Source: NCEH01 sp002257205 (GTDB taxonomy: Bacteria; Pseudomonadota; Alphaproteobacteria; Rhizobiales; Xanthobacteraceae). From it: a stretch of 64,000 nucleotides of DNA. Shown here piece after piece: positions 32,347 through 39,421 of the stretch (positions are counted from its first letter, which is position 1; every line of letters starts with the position of its first letter). Made by a program: the position numbers and the translations under genes. The notes beneath the pieces are model-generated. The model had not been told where the DNA came from. It searched no databases and was given only the letters and a program-made list of their open reading frames with translations. The DNA lies in NCBI RefSeq assembly GCF_043195105.1, contig NZ_JBAFWO010000004.1, one strand, 5' to 3'.

Positions 32347-34188
32347 ATGACCGCCCAAGCCAGTCTCAATGCCCGCATCGGCGAGGTGACGCAGCGCATT
32401 GCTGAACGCAGCCACGACAGCCGCGCGCGTTATCTGGACCGCATCGCCGCCGCCGGAGAGGCCGGCCCGCGCCGCCGCGCGCTCGGATGCGCCAACCAGG
32501 CCCATGGATTTGCCGCCTGCCTGCCCGGCGACAAGGCCGAGCTGCGCACCGGGGAGGGCGGAAATCTCGCGATTGTGACCGCCTATAACGACATGCTCAG
32601 CGCCCACCAGCCCTATGAGCGCTTCCCCGAACTGATCCGCGAAGCCGCCCGCGACGTGGGCGGGGTGGCGCAGGTGGCGGGCGGGGTGCCGGCCATGTGC
32701 GACGGCGTCACGCAAGGGGAAGCGGGTATGGAGCTGTCGCTGTTCTCTCGCGAGGTGATCGCGCTTTCCACGGCGGTGGCGCTCTCCCACCAGACCTTCG
32801 ATGCCGCCGTGTTCCTCGGCATCTGCGACAAGATCGTGCCCGGCCTGATCATCGGCGCGCTCTCGTTCGGCCATCTGCCGGCGGTGTTCATCCCGAGCGG
32901 CCCCATGACCTCGGGCCTGCCGAACGACGAGAAATCCCGCATCCGCCAATTGTTCGCCGAAGGCAAGATCGGCCGCGACGCGCTGCTGGAGGCCGAGTCC
33001 AAATCCTACCACGGCCCCGGCACCTGCACCTTTTACGGCACCGCCAACACCAACCAGATGATGATGGAGATCATGGGCGTGCATCTGCCCGGCGCCTCCT
33101 TCGTCAATCCCAACACGCCGCTGCGCGATGCGCTCACCCGCGAGGGCACCAAGCGGGCGCTGGCCAATAGCGCGCTCGGCAATCATTACACCCCGCTCGG
33201 GCGGATGCTGGACGAGAAGGCGTTCGTGAACGGCGTGGTCGGCCTGCACGCCACCGGCGGCTCCACCAACCACACGCTCCATATCGTCGCCATGGCGGCG
33301 GCGGCGGGCATCGTGCTGACCTGGAACGACTTCTCGGACCTCGCGGACGTGGTGCCGCTGCTCACCCGCGTCTATCCCAATGGGAAGGCGGACGTGAACC
33401 ATTTCCACGCCGCCGGCGGCATGGGCTTCGCGATCCGCGAACTGCTCTCCGCCGGGCTGCTGCACGAGGATGTGGAAACCGTGTGGGGCACCGGGCTTTC
33501 CGGCTATACGGCCGAACCGGGCCTGGACGAAAACGGCGCTTTGGTCTGGCGCGACGCCTCGGCGGCGAGCGGCGACGAGGCGGTGCTTCGCCCGGTCTCC
33601 CGCGCCTTCCAACCCACCGGAGGCCTGAAGGTGTTGGACGGCAATCTCGGCCGCGCGGTCATCAAGACCTCGGCGGTGGCGCCGGAGCGGCACATCATCG
33701 AGGCGCCGGCGCGGGTGTTCCATTCCCAGGAGGCGTTGCAGGCGGCGTTCAAGGCCGGCAGCCTCACGGGGGATTTCGTGGCCGTGGTGCGGTTCCAGGG
33801 GCCCAAGGCCAATGGCATGCCGGAATTGCACAAGCTGCTGCCGCCGCTGGGTGTTTTGCAGGATCGCGGGCAGAAGGTGGCGTTGGTCACCGACGGGCGC
33901 ATGTCCGGCGCCTCGGGCAAAGTGCCATCGGCGATCCATGTGACGCCGGAAGCCGCCGCCGGGGGGCCGATCGGCAAGATCCGCGATGGCGATCTGGTGC
34001 GGCTCGACGGCGTCGCCGGGCATCTCACCGTGCTGGTGGATGCGGAGGAATGGGCCGCCCGCGCACCGGCGCAGGAGGATCTTTCCGACTCCCACGTGAA
34101 TGTGGGCCGGGAATTGTTTGCCCCGTTCCGAAATGCGGTTGGGACGGCGGATACCGGGGCGAGCATCTTTTCGCTCACCGCGGCCTGA
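32347..34188 (+). CDS. edd: 6-phosphogluconate dehydratase (Entner-Doudoroff)
   Basis: Dehydrates 6-phosphogluconate to 2-keto-3-deoxy-6-phosphogluconate using an Fe-S cluster; 613 aa, cytosolic. Edd-type features: TAYNDMLSAHQPYERFP, cluster cysteines in GGVPAMCDGVTQGEAGMELS, GICDKIVPGLIIG and YHGPGTCTFYGTANTNQM. GLHATGGSTNHTLHIVAMAA and LVTDGRMSGASGKVPSAIHV distinguish Edd/IlvD dehydratases; the length and overall match are Edd. A strong RBS (AGGAGGT) precedes the ATG at 32347. No eda, zwf or pgl lies beside it. A parS sequence follows 36 bp after its stop. Confidence 0.95.
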   Translation: MTAQASLNARIGEVTQRIAERSHDSRARYLDRIAAAGEAGPRRRALGCANQAHGFAACLPGDKAELRTGEGGNLAIVTAYNDMLSAHQPYERFPELIREAARDVGGVAQVAGGVPAMCDGVTQGEAGMELSLFSREVIALSTAVALSHQTFDAAVFLGICDKIVPGLIIGALSFGHLPAVFIPSGPMTSGLPNDEKSRIRQLFAEGKIGRDALLEAESKSYHGPGTCTFYGTANTNQMMMEIMGVHLPGASFVNPNTPLRDALTREGTKRALANSALGNHYTPLGRMLDEKAFVNGVVGLHATGGSTNHTLHIVAMAAAAGIVLTWNDFSDLADVVPLLTRVYPNGKADVNHFHAAGGMGFAIRELLSAGLLHEDVETVWGTGLSGYTAEPGLDENGALVWRDASAASGDEAVLRPVSRAFQPTGGLKVLDGNLGRAVIKTSAVAPERHIIEAPARVFHSQEALQAAFKAGSLTGDFVAVVRFQGPKANGMPELHKLLPPLGVLQDRGQKVALVTDGRMSGASGKVPSAIHVTPEAAAGGPIGKIRDGDLVRLDGVAGHLTVLVDAEEWAARAPAQEDLSDSHVNVGRELFAPFRNAVGTADTGASIFSLTAA

Positions 34189-34216
34189 CGAAAGCAAGGG
34201 ATTGCAAAGGTTTCGC

Positions 34217-34248
34217 GTCCGGGATGTTTCACGTGAAACATCCCGGAC
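34217..34248. other. parS: parS centromere-like site within a 32-bp perfect palindrome
   Basis: TGTTTCACGTGAAACA at 34225-34240 is an exact copy of the bacterial ParB-binding consensus. Symmetry continues 8 bp each side (GTCCGGGA on the left, TCCCGGAC on the right), making a 32-bp perfect inverted repeat. parS sites cluster near the replication origin of main chromosomes, so this window is probably origin-proximal. parA/parB themselves are not in the window. Confidence 0.88.
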
Positions 34249-34262
34249 CACGGACGAACACA

Positions 34263-34342
34263 GGTTTCGTGAGAACGAAACCGGCAATGACTTTCGATTG
34301 ACGCGAATTTCGTCGCCGAATTCGCTGCAGACTTCGGCGACG
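34263..34342. other. Two further perfect hairpins in the edd-amidohydrolase gap
   Basis: GGTTTCGT-GAGA-ACGAAACC (34263-34282) and CGTCGCCGAA-N12-TTCGGCGACG (34311-34342) are perfect 8-bp and 10-bp stems. They lie between convergent edd and the amidohydrolase gene. Neither has a T-tract on the sense side, but as convergent-gene hairpins they could end both transcripts. Confidence 0.45.
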
Positions 34343-34380
34343 GACGAATTTCGCCTTGCGGACCAGCTGGCGCGCTCCGC

Positions 34381-35634
34381 CTATCCCTTCGCCTGCACCT
34401 CCAGCCGGGCGTCGAAGGCGAGCACCGCGTTCAGCAGCACCGCCGCGCCGGCGGCGCAATCGGCCGGGGAGGTGTCTTCCGCCTCATTGTGGCTGATGCC
34501 GTCCTTGCAGGGCACGAACACCATGGTGGTGGGGGCGACGCGGGCCACATAGGCGGCGTCGTGCCCGGCGCCCGAGACGATGTCGCGATGCCCGTAGCCG
34601 AGCGTCTCCGCCGCCGCGCGGATGGTGGAGACCAGGGTCGCGTCGAAATGCACCGGCGGGGCATTCAGGATGCAGTCGAGCTGGAGGGTCAGGCCGAGCG
34701 CGGAAATCGCCGCCTCGATCTGCGCGCACAATTCCTCATGCATGGTGTCGAGCGCCCCTTGGTCGGGATGGCGCATCTCGATGGTGAGGAAGACTTCGCC
34801 GGGAATGACATTGCGCGAATTGGGCTTCACCTCCATCAGCCCGACCGTCGCCACCGCGAGCGGGGGATGGGCGAGGCCGACGTCATTGACGATCTCCACC
34901 ACCTTGGCGGCGCCCAGCAGCGCATCCTTGCGGCGGGACATGGGCGTGGTGCCGGCGTGGGAATCGACCCCGGTGATCGTCGCCTCGTACCAGCGGATGC
35001 CCTGCACCCCGGTGACGACGCCGATGGTCTTGCCCTCGGCCTCCAGGATCGGCCCCTGCTCGATGTGCAGTTCGAACATGGCCGACATGGGATGGCCGCC
35101 GAGCGGCTTCTCGCCGCGATAGCCGATGGCGTCCAGCGCATCGCCGAAGCGGATGCCCTCGCGGTCGCGCTGGTCCATCACATAGTCTTTCTCGAACACT
35201 CCGGAAAAGCCCCCGGACGCCAGCATGGCGGGGGCGAAGCGGGAGCCTTCCTCATTGGTCCAATTGATCACCTCGATGGGCGCCAGGGTCTCATAGCCGC
35301 TGGCCTGGAGCGCGCGCAGCACTTCCAGGCCCGCCAGCACGCCCAGCACGCCGTCGAACTTGCCGCCGGTCGGCTGGGTATCGAGATGCGAGCCGATGCA
35401 GATGGGCGGAAGCGCATTGTCGCGGCCGGGGCGGCGGGCGAACATATTGCCGGCCTCATCCACGGAAACGGTGCAGCCGGCGGCGATGCAGGCGTCCTTG
35501 AACCAGTCGCGGACCTGGCGGTCTTCCTCGGTCAGGGTGAGGCGGTTGATGCCGCCTTTTTCCGTGCCGCCGAAACGGGCGGTTTCCATCAGCGCGGCCC
35601 AGAGGCGGTCGCCGTCGATCGTCAAATTCGCCAT
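34381..35634 (-). CDS. M20-family Zn amidohydrolase (N-carbamoyl-L-amino-acid hydrolase / beta-ureidopropionase type)
   Basis: Hydrolyses N-carbamoyl amino acids (or allantoate) to the amino acid, CO2 and NH3; 417 aa, cytosolic. Metal ligands are in CIGSHLDTQPTGGKFDGVLG, NWTNEEGSRFAPAM, FELHIEQGPILEAEG and the C-terminal SHNEAEDTSPADC. The dimerisation insert contains GVDSHAGTTPMSRRKDAL, and MVFVPCKDGISHNEAE is a family hallmark. Its frame starts MANLTIDGDRLWAALMET at 35634. It could complement the N-carbamoylsarcosine amidase-like and creatininase-like enzymes in the window, but no operon link exists. A terminator lies between it and the upstream GntR gene. Confidence 0.9.
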   Translation of the reverse strand: MANLTIDGDRLWAALMETARFGGTEKGGINRLTLTEEDRQVRDWFKDACIAAGCTVSVDEAGNMFARRPGRDNALPPICIGSHLDTQPTGGKFDGVLGVLAGLEVLRALQASGYETLAPIEVINWTNEEGSRFAPAMLASGGFSGVFEKDYVMDQRDREGIRFGDALDAIGYRGEKPLGGHPMSAMFELHIEQGPILEAEGKTIGVVTGVQGIRWYEATITGVDSHAGTTPMSRRKDALLGAAKVVEIVNDVGLAHPPLAVATVGLMEVKPNSRNVIPGEVFLTIEMRHPDQGALDTMHEELCAQIEAAISALGLTLQLDCILNAPPVHFDATLVSTIRAAAETLGYGHRDIVSGAGHDAAYVARVAPTTMVFVPCKDGISHNEAEDTSPADCAAGAAVLLNAVLAFDARLEVQAKG

Positions 35635-35759
35635 GTCAAACTTCCGTTGGGGTCGGATCGGTTTGCGCCGATGCATGCAATCGGCGTGCCCGCCCTTGTC
35701 CCGGCCATGACGGCCGGGGCCGGTTCACCCGCCTCCGCGCAACCGCATTCGAACACGCG

Positions 35760-35786
35760 TAAAAGGGGGCACATGCCTCCCTTTTA
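35760..35786 (-). terminator. Terminator downstream of the GntR gene
   Basis: On the minus strand TAAAAGGGAGGCA and TGCCCCCTTTTA pair in a stem with one bulge and a tiny loop; the 3' arm ends in TTTT. It lies 18 bp after the GntR stop, isolating that gene from the downstream amidohydrolase gene. Confidence 0.65.
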
Positions 35787-35804
35787 GGCGCCGCGTGCGC
35801 CCTC

Positions 35805-36509
35805 TTAGGTCAAGTCCTTCTCGCCCATCATCACGCGGCGATAGGCGCCCACCAGATGGTTGCGCATGAGATCGGCCGCGACCTTCGCCTCGCCGCGGAT
35901 CATGGCTTCCAAAATCTCCTCGTGCTCGCGCCACACCCGGATCGAGAGGCCGGGGAAGGAGAGGATTTCCCCCATGGCGCGGCGCAGATGCTGCCAATTG
36001 AGGCGCATCGTATCGATCACCAGCGGGTTGGCCGAGAGATCATAGATGAAGGAGTGGAACTCCATGTCCGCATGGACCACGCCCTTCTGGTCGTTGGCGA
36101 GCACCAGGTTGCGCCCGTGCACCACCAGGTCCCGCCCCTTGCGGATGTGTTCCGGCTTGAGATTGGCGGTGGCCAACTCGGCTGCCAGGGGCTCCACGGC
36201 GGAGCGGAATTCGTAGATCGCCTTCAATAATTCCGGCTGAACCGGGGCGACCGAAACCCCGCGCTTGCCCGATTCGATAACGAAGCCCTGGGACCGCAGG
36301 ATCACCAGCGCATGGGTCACCGGCTGGCGCGAAACATTGAGGCGCGCGGCGATGTCCTCCTGCGTCAGGCGTTCCCCCGGCTTGAGGGTGCCGTCGCAGA
36401 TGGCGTCGAGGATGACCTCGTAGGTCTGTTCGACCAGGCGTTTCGGTGCGGCCAGAGTTTCCATGAAGTCTGCATATCGCGTGCGCCCGCCGTTTTCCAT
36501 CTTGACCAT
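35805..36509 (-). CDS. GntR-family (FCD) regulator, likely controller of the 2-hydroxyisobutyrate operon
   Basis: DNA-binding regulator of about 234 aa. Winged HTH: YEVILDAICDGTLKPGERLT, QEDIAARLNVSRQPVTHALV, ILRSQGFVIESGKRGVSVAP. The FCD ligand domain has HADMEFHSFIYDLSANPLVI and WREHEEILEAMIRGEAKVAA. It is divergent from hcmB; the 67-bp gap contains a 24-bp dyad (36534-36557) matching one upstream of the binding-protein gene at 45375-46580. The start is uncertain: 36509 (MVKMENGG), 36500 and 36464 (METLAAPKRL) are in frame; a frame back to 36557 would run through the operator. A role as repressor relieved by 2-hydroxyisobutyrate or its CoA ester is inference. Confidence 0.88.
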   Translation of the reverse strand: MVKMENGGRTRYADFMETLAAPKRLVEQTYEVILDAICDGTLKPGERLTQEDIAARLNVSRQPVTHALVILRSQGFVIESGKRGVSVAPVQPELLKAIYEFRSAVEPLAAELATANLKPEHIRKGRDLVVHGRNLVLANDQKGVVHADMEFHSFIYDLSANPLVIDTMRLNWQHLRRAMGEILSFPGLSIRVWREHEEILEAMIRGEAKVAADLMRNHLVGAYRRVMMGEKDLT

Positions 36510-36533
36510 CTCGCGGGAACCTGCGACCGTTTG

Positions 36534-36557
36534 TTGAACTCGGAATTCAGAATTCAA
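36534..36557. promoter_or_regulatory. GntR operator upstream of hcmB (dyad with core CGGAATTCAG)
   Basis: The dyad TTGAAcTCgGAATTCaGA-aTTCAA (lowercase = symmetry breaks) lies between the divergent GntR and hcmB genes, ending 19 bp before the hcmB ATG. Its 22-bp centre (36535-36556) is identical at 19 positions to 46629-46650, including the decamer CGGAATTCAG. Binding would block hcmB translation-initiation-proximal transcription. Confidence 0.7.
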
Positions 36558-36576
36558 TAATGAACGAGGGATGGAA

Positions 36577-36984
36577 ATGGCTCAACCCATTCGTGTGCTG
36601 CTCGCCAAGGTGGGACTCGACGGTCACGATCGCGGCGTGAAGGTGGTGGCGCGCACTTTGCGCGATGCCGGCATGGACGTGATCTATTCCGGCCTGCACC
36701 GCACGCCGGAAGAAGTGGTCACCGCCGCGATCCAGGAGGACGTGGACGTGCTCGGCGTCAGCCTGCTGTCGGGCGTGCAACTCACGGTGTTTCCCAAGAT
36801 CTTCAAGCTCTTGAGCGAAAAGGGCGTGGACGATCTGATCGTGGTCGCCGGCGGCGTCATGCCGGACGAGGACGTGGTCGCCTTGAAGGAGATGGGCGTG
36901 AAGGAAGTCCTGCTCCAGGACACCCCGCCCGCCGCCATCGTCGCCACGCTGGAACGCCTCGTCACCGAGCGCGGCGCGCGCTGA
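36577..36984 (+). CDS. hcmB: 2-hydroxyisobutyryl-CoA mutase small (B12-binding) subunit
   Basis: Cobalamin-binding subunit of the mutase that rearranges 2-hydroxyisobutyryl-CoA and 3-hydroxybutyryl-CoA; 135 aa, cytosolic. DGHDRG at residues 15-20 supplies the lower-ligand histidine (H17). SLLSGVQLTVFPKIFKLL and VVAGGVMPDEDV are the remaining cofactor-fold motifs. I choose the ATG at 36577 (MAQPIRVLLAKVGL) because GAGGG ends six bases upstream; the ATG at 36571 would abut it. Encoding the small subunit separately from the large one is the pattern of HCM and isobutyryl-CoA mutases rather than of most methylmalonyl-CoA mutases. First gene of a seven-gene operon. Confidence 0.92.
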   Translation: MAQPIRVLLAKVGLDGHDRGVKVVARTLRDAGMDVIYSGLHRTPEEVVTAAIQEDVDVLGVSLLSGVQLTVFPKIFKLLSEKGVDDLIVVAGGVMPDEDVVALKEMGVKEVLLQDTPPAAIVATLERLVTERGAR

Positions 36985-37001
36985 GCGCGGGAGGATTTCC
37001 C

Positions 37002-38435
37002 ATGGAAGACTGGTCCTTCCCACCGCGCTATGACGAAACCTATCTGCCGCCGTCGGACGCGCGCTATTGGTTTCAAAAGCGCGAAACCATGCACCCCTCA
37101 GACCGCGACGCGGCGATCCTCGCCCGCCTCCAGCAGGTCTGCGCCTATGCCTATGAAACCGCGCCCTTCTACCGGCGCAAATGGGACGAAGCGGGCTTCC
37201 ACCCCTCGCACCTGAAGTCGCTGGAAGATTTCGAGGACAAGATCCCCGTGATCACCAAGGCGGACCTTCGGGCCAGCCAGGCGGCGCACGCCCCGTTCGG
37301 CGATTATCTCTGCGTGCCGGATGCGGAAGTGTTCCACGTGCACGGCACGTCGGGCACCACCGGGCGGCCCACCGCCTTCGCCATCGGCCGCAATGATTGG
37401 CGCGCCATCGCCAATGCCCATGCCCGCATCATGTGGGCCATGGGCCTGCGCCCCGGCGACATGGTGTGCGTCGCCGCCATCTTCAGCCTCTATATGGGCT
37501 CCTGGGGTGCGCTCGCGGGGGCCGAGCGGCTCGGCGCCAAGGCGTTTCCGTTCGGCGCCGGTGCGCCGGGCATGAGCGTGCGCTGCGCCCAATGGCTCGC
37601 CGCCATGAAGCCGGCCGGCTTCTACGGCACCCCCACCTATGCGCTGCATCTGGCGGAAACCGCGATCAAGGAGGGGCTGAACCCGCGCGATTTCGGCCTG
37701 CGCGTCATGTTCTTCTCCGGCGAGCCCGGTGCCTCCATTCCCGGCGTGCGCGACCGCATTGAGGATCTCTACGGCGCCAAGGTGTTCGACAGCGGCTCCA
37801 TGGCCGAGATGACGCCCTGGATGCATGTGGGCGGCTCGGCCGAGACGCCGGGCATGCTGTGCTGGCAGGATGTGGTCTATACGCAGGTCTGTGACCCCCG
37901 CACCTTCCGCCGCGTGCCCTATGGCGAGCGGGGAACCCCGGTCTACACCCATCTGGAGCGCACCTCCCAGCCCATGATCCGCCTTGCCTCGGGCGATCTC
38001 ACGCTGTGGAGTGACGAGCCCTCGCCCTGTGGGCGCACTTATCCGCGCCTGCCGCTCGGGATTTTCGGGCGTATCGACGACATGTTCACCATCCGTGGCG
38101 AGAACGTCTATCCGAGCGAGATCGATTCCGTGCTCAACCAGACCGCCGGCTATGGCGGCGAGCACCAGATCGTCATCACCCGCGAAGCCACCATGGACGA
38201 ACTGGTGCTGCGGGTTGAAGCCGACGCGATGACGCTCGCCCTTGGCCGCGACCATATGGAAAAATTCCGAGGCGACATCGCCAGATCCATGCAGAAGCTG
38301 CTCGGTCTGCGCACCGTGGTGGAGATCGTGGAAGGCGGCACGCTGCCGCGCACGGACTTCAAGGCCCGCCGGGTGGTGGACGACCGCGCCGTGTTCCGCG
38401 ACATGCATGCCCAGCTTAAAGCGGGGGGTGCCTGA
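37002..38435 (+). CDS. hcl: Acyl-CoA ligase, probably 2-hydroxyisobutyrate--CoA ligase (PaaK-like)
   Basis: AMP-forming ligase of the phenylacetate-CoA ligase type, 477 aa, cytosolic. P-loop VHGTSGTTGRPTAFAIGRND near residue 115; FFSGEPGASIPGVRDRIEDL and the hinge region FGRIDDMFTIRGENVYPSEI; C-terminal GGTLPRTDFKARRVVDDR holds the probable catalytic lysine. PaaK-type ligases activate aryl or short branched acids; here the neighbours are the mutase subunits, so the substrate is most likely 2-hydroxyisobutyrate. It begins 17 bp after hcmB with GGGAGG upstream and overlaps meaH by one base (TGATG). Confidence 0.87.
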   Translation: MEDWSFPPRYDETYLPPSDARYWFQKRETMHPSDRDAAILARLQQVCAYAYETAPFYRRKWDEAGFHPSHLKSLEDFEDKIPVITKADLRASQAAHAPFGDYLCVPDAEVFHVHGTSGTTGRPTAFAIGRNDWRAIANAHARIMWAMGLRPGDMVCVAAIFSLYMGSWGALAGAERLGAKAFPFGAGAPGMSVRCAQWLAAMKPAGFYGTPTYALHLAETAIKEGLNPRDFGLRVMFFSGEPGASIPGVRDRIEDLYGAKVFDSGSMAEMTPWMHVGGSAETPGMLCWQDVVYTQVCDPRTFRRVPYGERGTPVYTHLERTSQPMIRLASGDLTLWSDEPSPCGRTYPRLPLGIFGRIDDMFTIRGENVYPSEIDSVLNQTAGYGGEHQIVITREATMDELVLRVEADAMTLALGRDHMEKFRGDIARSMQKLLGLRTVVEIVEGGTLPRTDFKARRVVDDRAVFRDMHAQLKAGGA

Positions 38436-39421
38436 TGGGCCGCTATGTTCCCTCGCTGGAACTGATCCCACGCGTGGAAGCCGGGGAGATGGGCGCCATC
38501 GGCCGGCTCATCTCGCGCGCGGAATCCGGCACGCCGGAGGCGCGCGAAGCGCTCGCCACCATCTATCGCCGCGCCGGCAAGGCCCATGTGATCGGGATTA
38601 CCGGCGTGCCCGGCTCGGGCAAATCCACCCTCGTCGCCCATTTCGCCAAGCTCCTGCGCGACCAGGGGCTGAAGGTGGGCATCGTGGCGGTGGACCCCTC
38701 CAGCCCATTTTCTGGCGGCTCGATCCTCGGCGACCGGGTGCGCATGACGGAACTCGCCACCGATCCCGGCATCTATATCCGCTCCATGGCGACCCGTGGC
38801 GCCATGGGCGGCATGGCCCGCGCGGCGCTGGACGCGGTGGATATCCTCGACGTCGGCGGCTTCGACACGGTGATCATCGAGACCGTCGGCGTGGGCCAGG
38901 ACGAGGTGGAGATCGCCCGCGCCTCCCACACCACGGTGGTGGTCTCGGCCCCCGGCCTCGGCGACGAGATCCAGGCCATCAAGGCCGGGATCTTGGAGAT
39001 TGCCGACATCCATGTGGTGTCGAAATGCGACCGGAGCGATGCCAACCGCACGCTGACCGACCTCAAGAGCATGCTCACGCTGGGCGCCCTCACCTCCGCG
39101 CGGGGGGAATGGGCGGTGCCGGTGGTCGGCGTTTCCGCCATCAGCGGGGAGGGGTTCGAGCAATTGCGCGCCAAGATCAACGCCCACCGCCGCGTCGCCT
39201 TCGAGACCGAGACCGGCCTCGCGCGGCTCGCCCGCATCGCCCGCTTCCGCCTCGTGAAGACGGCGGAAAATCTCCTGATCGAGCGCTTCACCGCTGCGGC
39301 GGAGCGCCTTGCCCCGAAGCTTTCCGCGCGCCTCCAGCGCCGCGAGAGCGATCCCTACACCCTTGCCAACGAGATGCTGCTCTCGTCCGCCCAGAAGGAA
39401 CTCGCAGATGAGCATGCTTGA
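38435..39421 (+). CDS. meaH: MeaB/ArgK-type G-protein chaperone of the B12 mutase
   Basis: GTPase that protects and reloads adenosylcobalamin mutases, 328 aa, cytosolic. P-loop ITGVPGSGKSTLVAHFAK (residues 55-72), switch regions VAVDPSSPFSGGSILGDRVR and IIETVGVGQDEVEIARAS, base motif VSKCDRSD in place of NKxD. SAISGEGFEQLRAKI is the G5-like region. It is encoded inside the hcm operon and overlaps hcmA by 14 bp, as MeaB-like genes do in other HCM loci. The symbol meaH is used by analogy with those loci. Confidence 0.92.
   Translation: MGRYVPSLELIPRVEAGEMGAIGRLISRAESGTPEAREALATIYRRAGKAHVIGITGVPGSGKSTLVAHFAKLLRDQGLKVGIVAVDPSSPFSGGSILGDRVRMTELATDPGIYIRSMATRGAMGGMARAALDAVDILDVGGFDTVIIETVGVGQDEVEIARASHTTVVVSAPGLGDEIQAIKAGILEIADIHVVSKCDRSDANRTLTDLKSMLTLGALTSARGEWAVPVVGVSAISGEGFEQLRAKINAHRRVAFETETGLARLARIARFRLVKTAENLLIERFTAAAERLAPKLSARLQRRESDPYTLANEMLLSSAQKELADEHA

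Noticed and set aside
36510..36576. Cobalamin riboswitch upstream of hcmB
   Set aside because: The gap is only 67 bp, far too short for the about 200-nt B12 riboswitch, and has no B12-box (GCCACTG).
37325..37350. Second parS-like sequence TGTTCCACGTGCACGG inside the acyl-CoA ligase gene
   Set aside because: Only 11 of 16 positions match parS and one half of the dyad is broken; explained by the codons for VFHVHGT.
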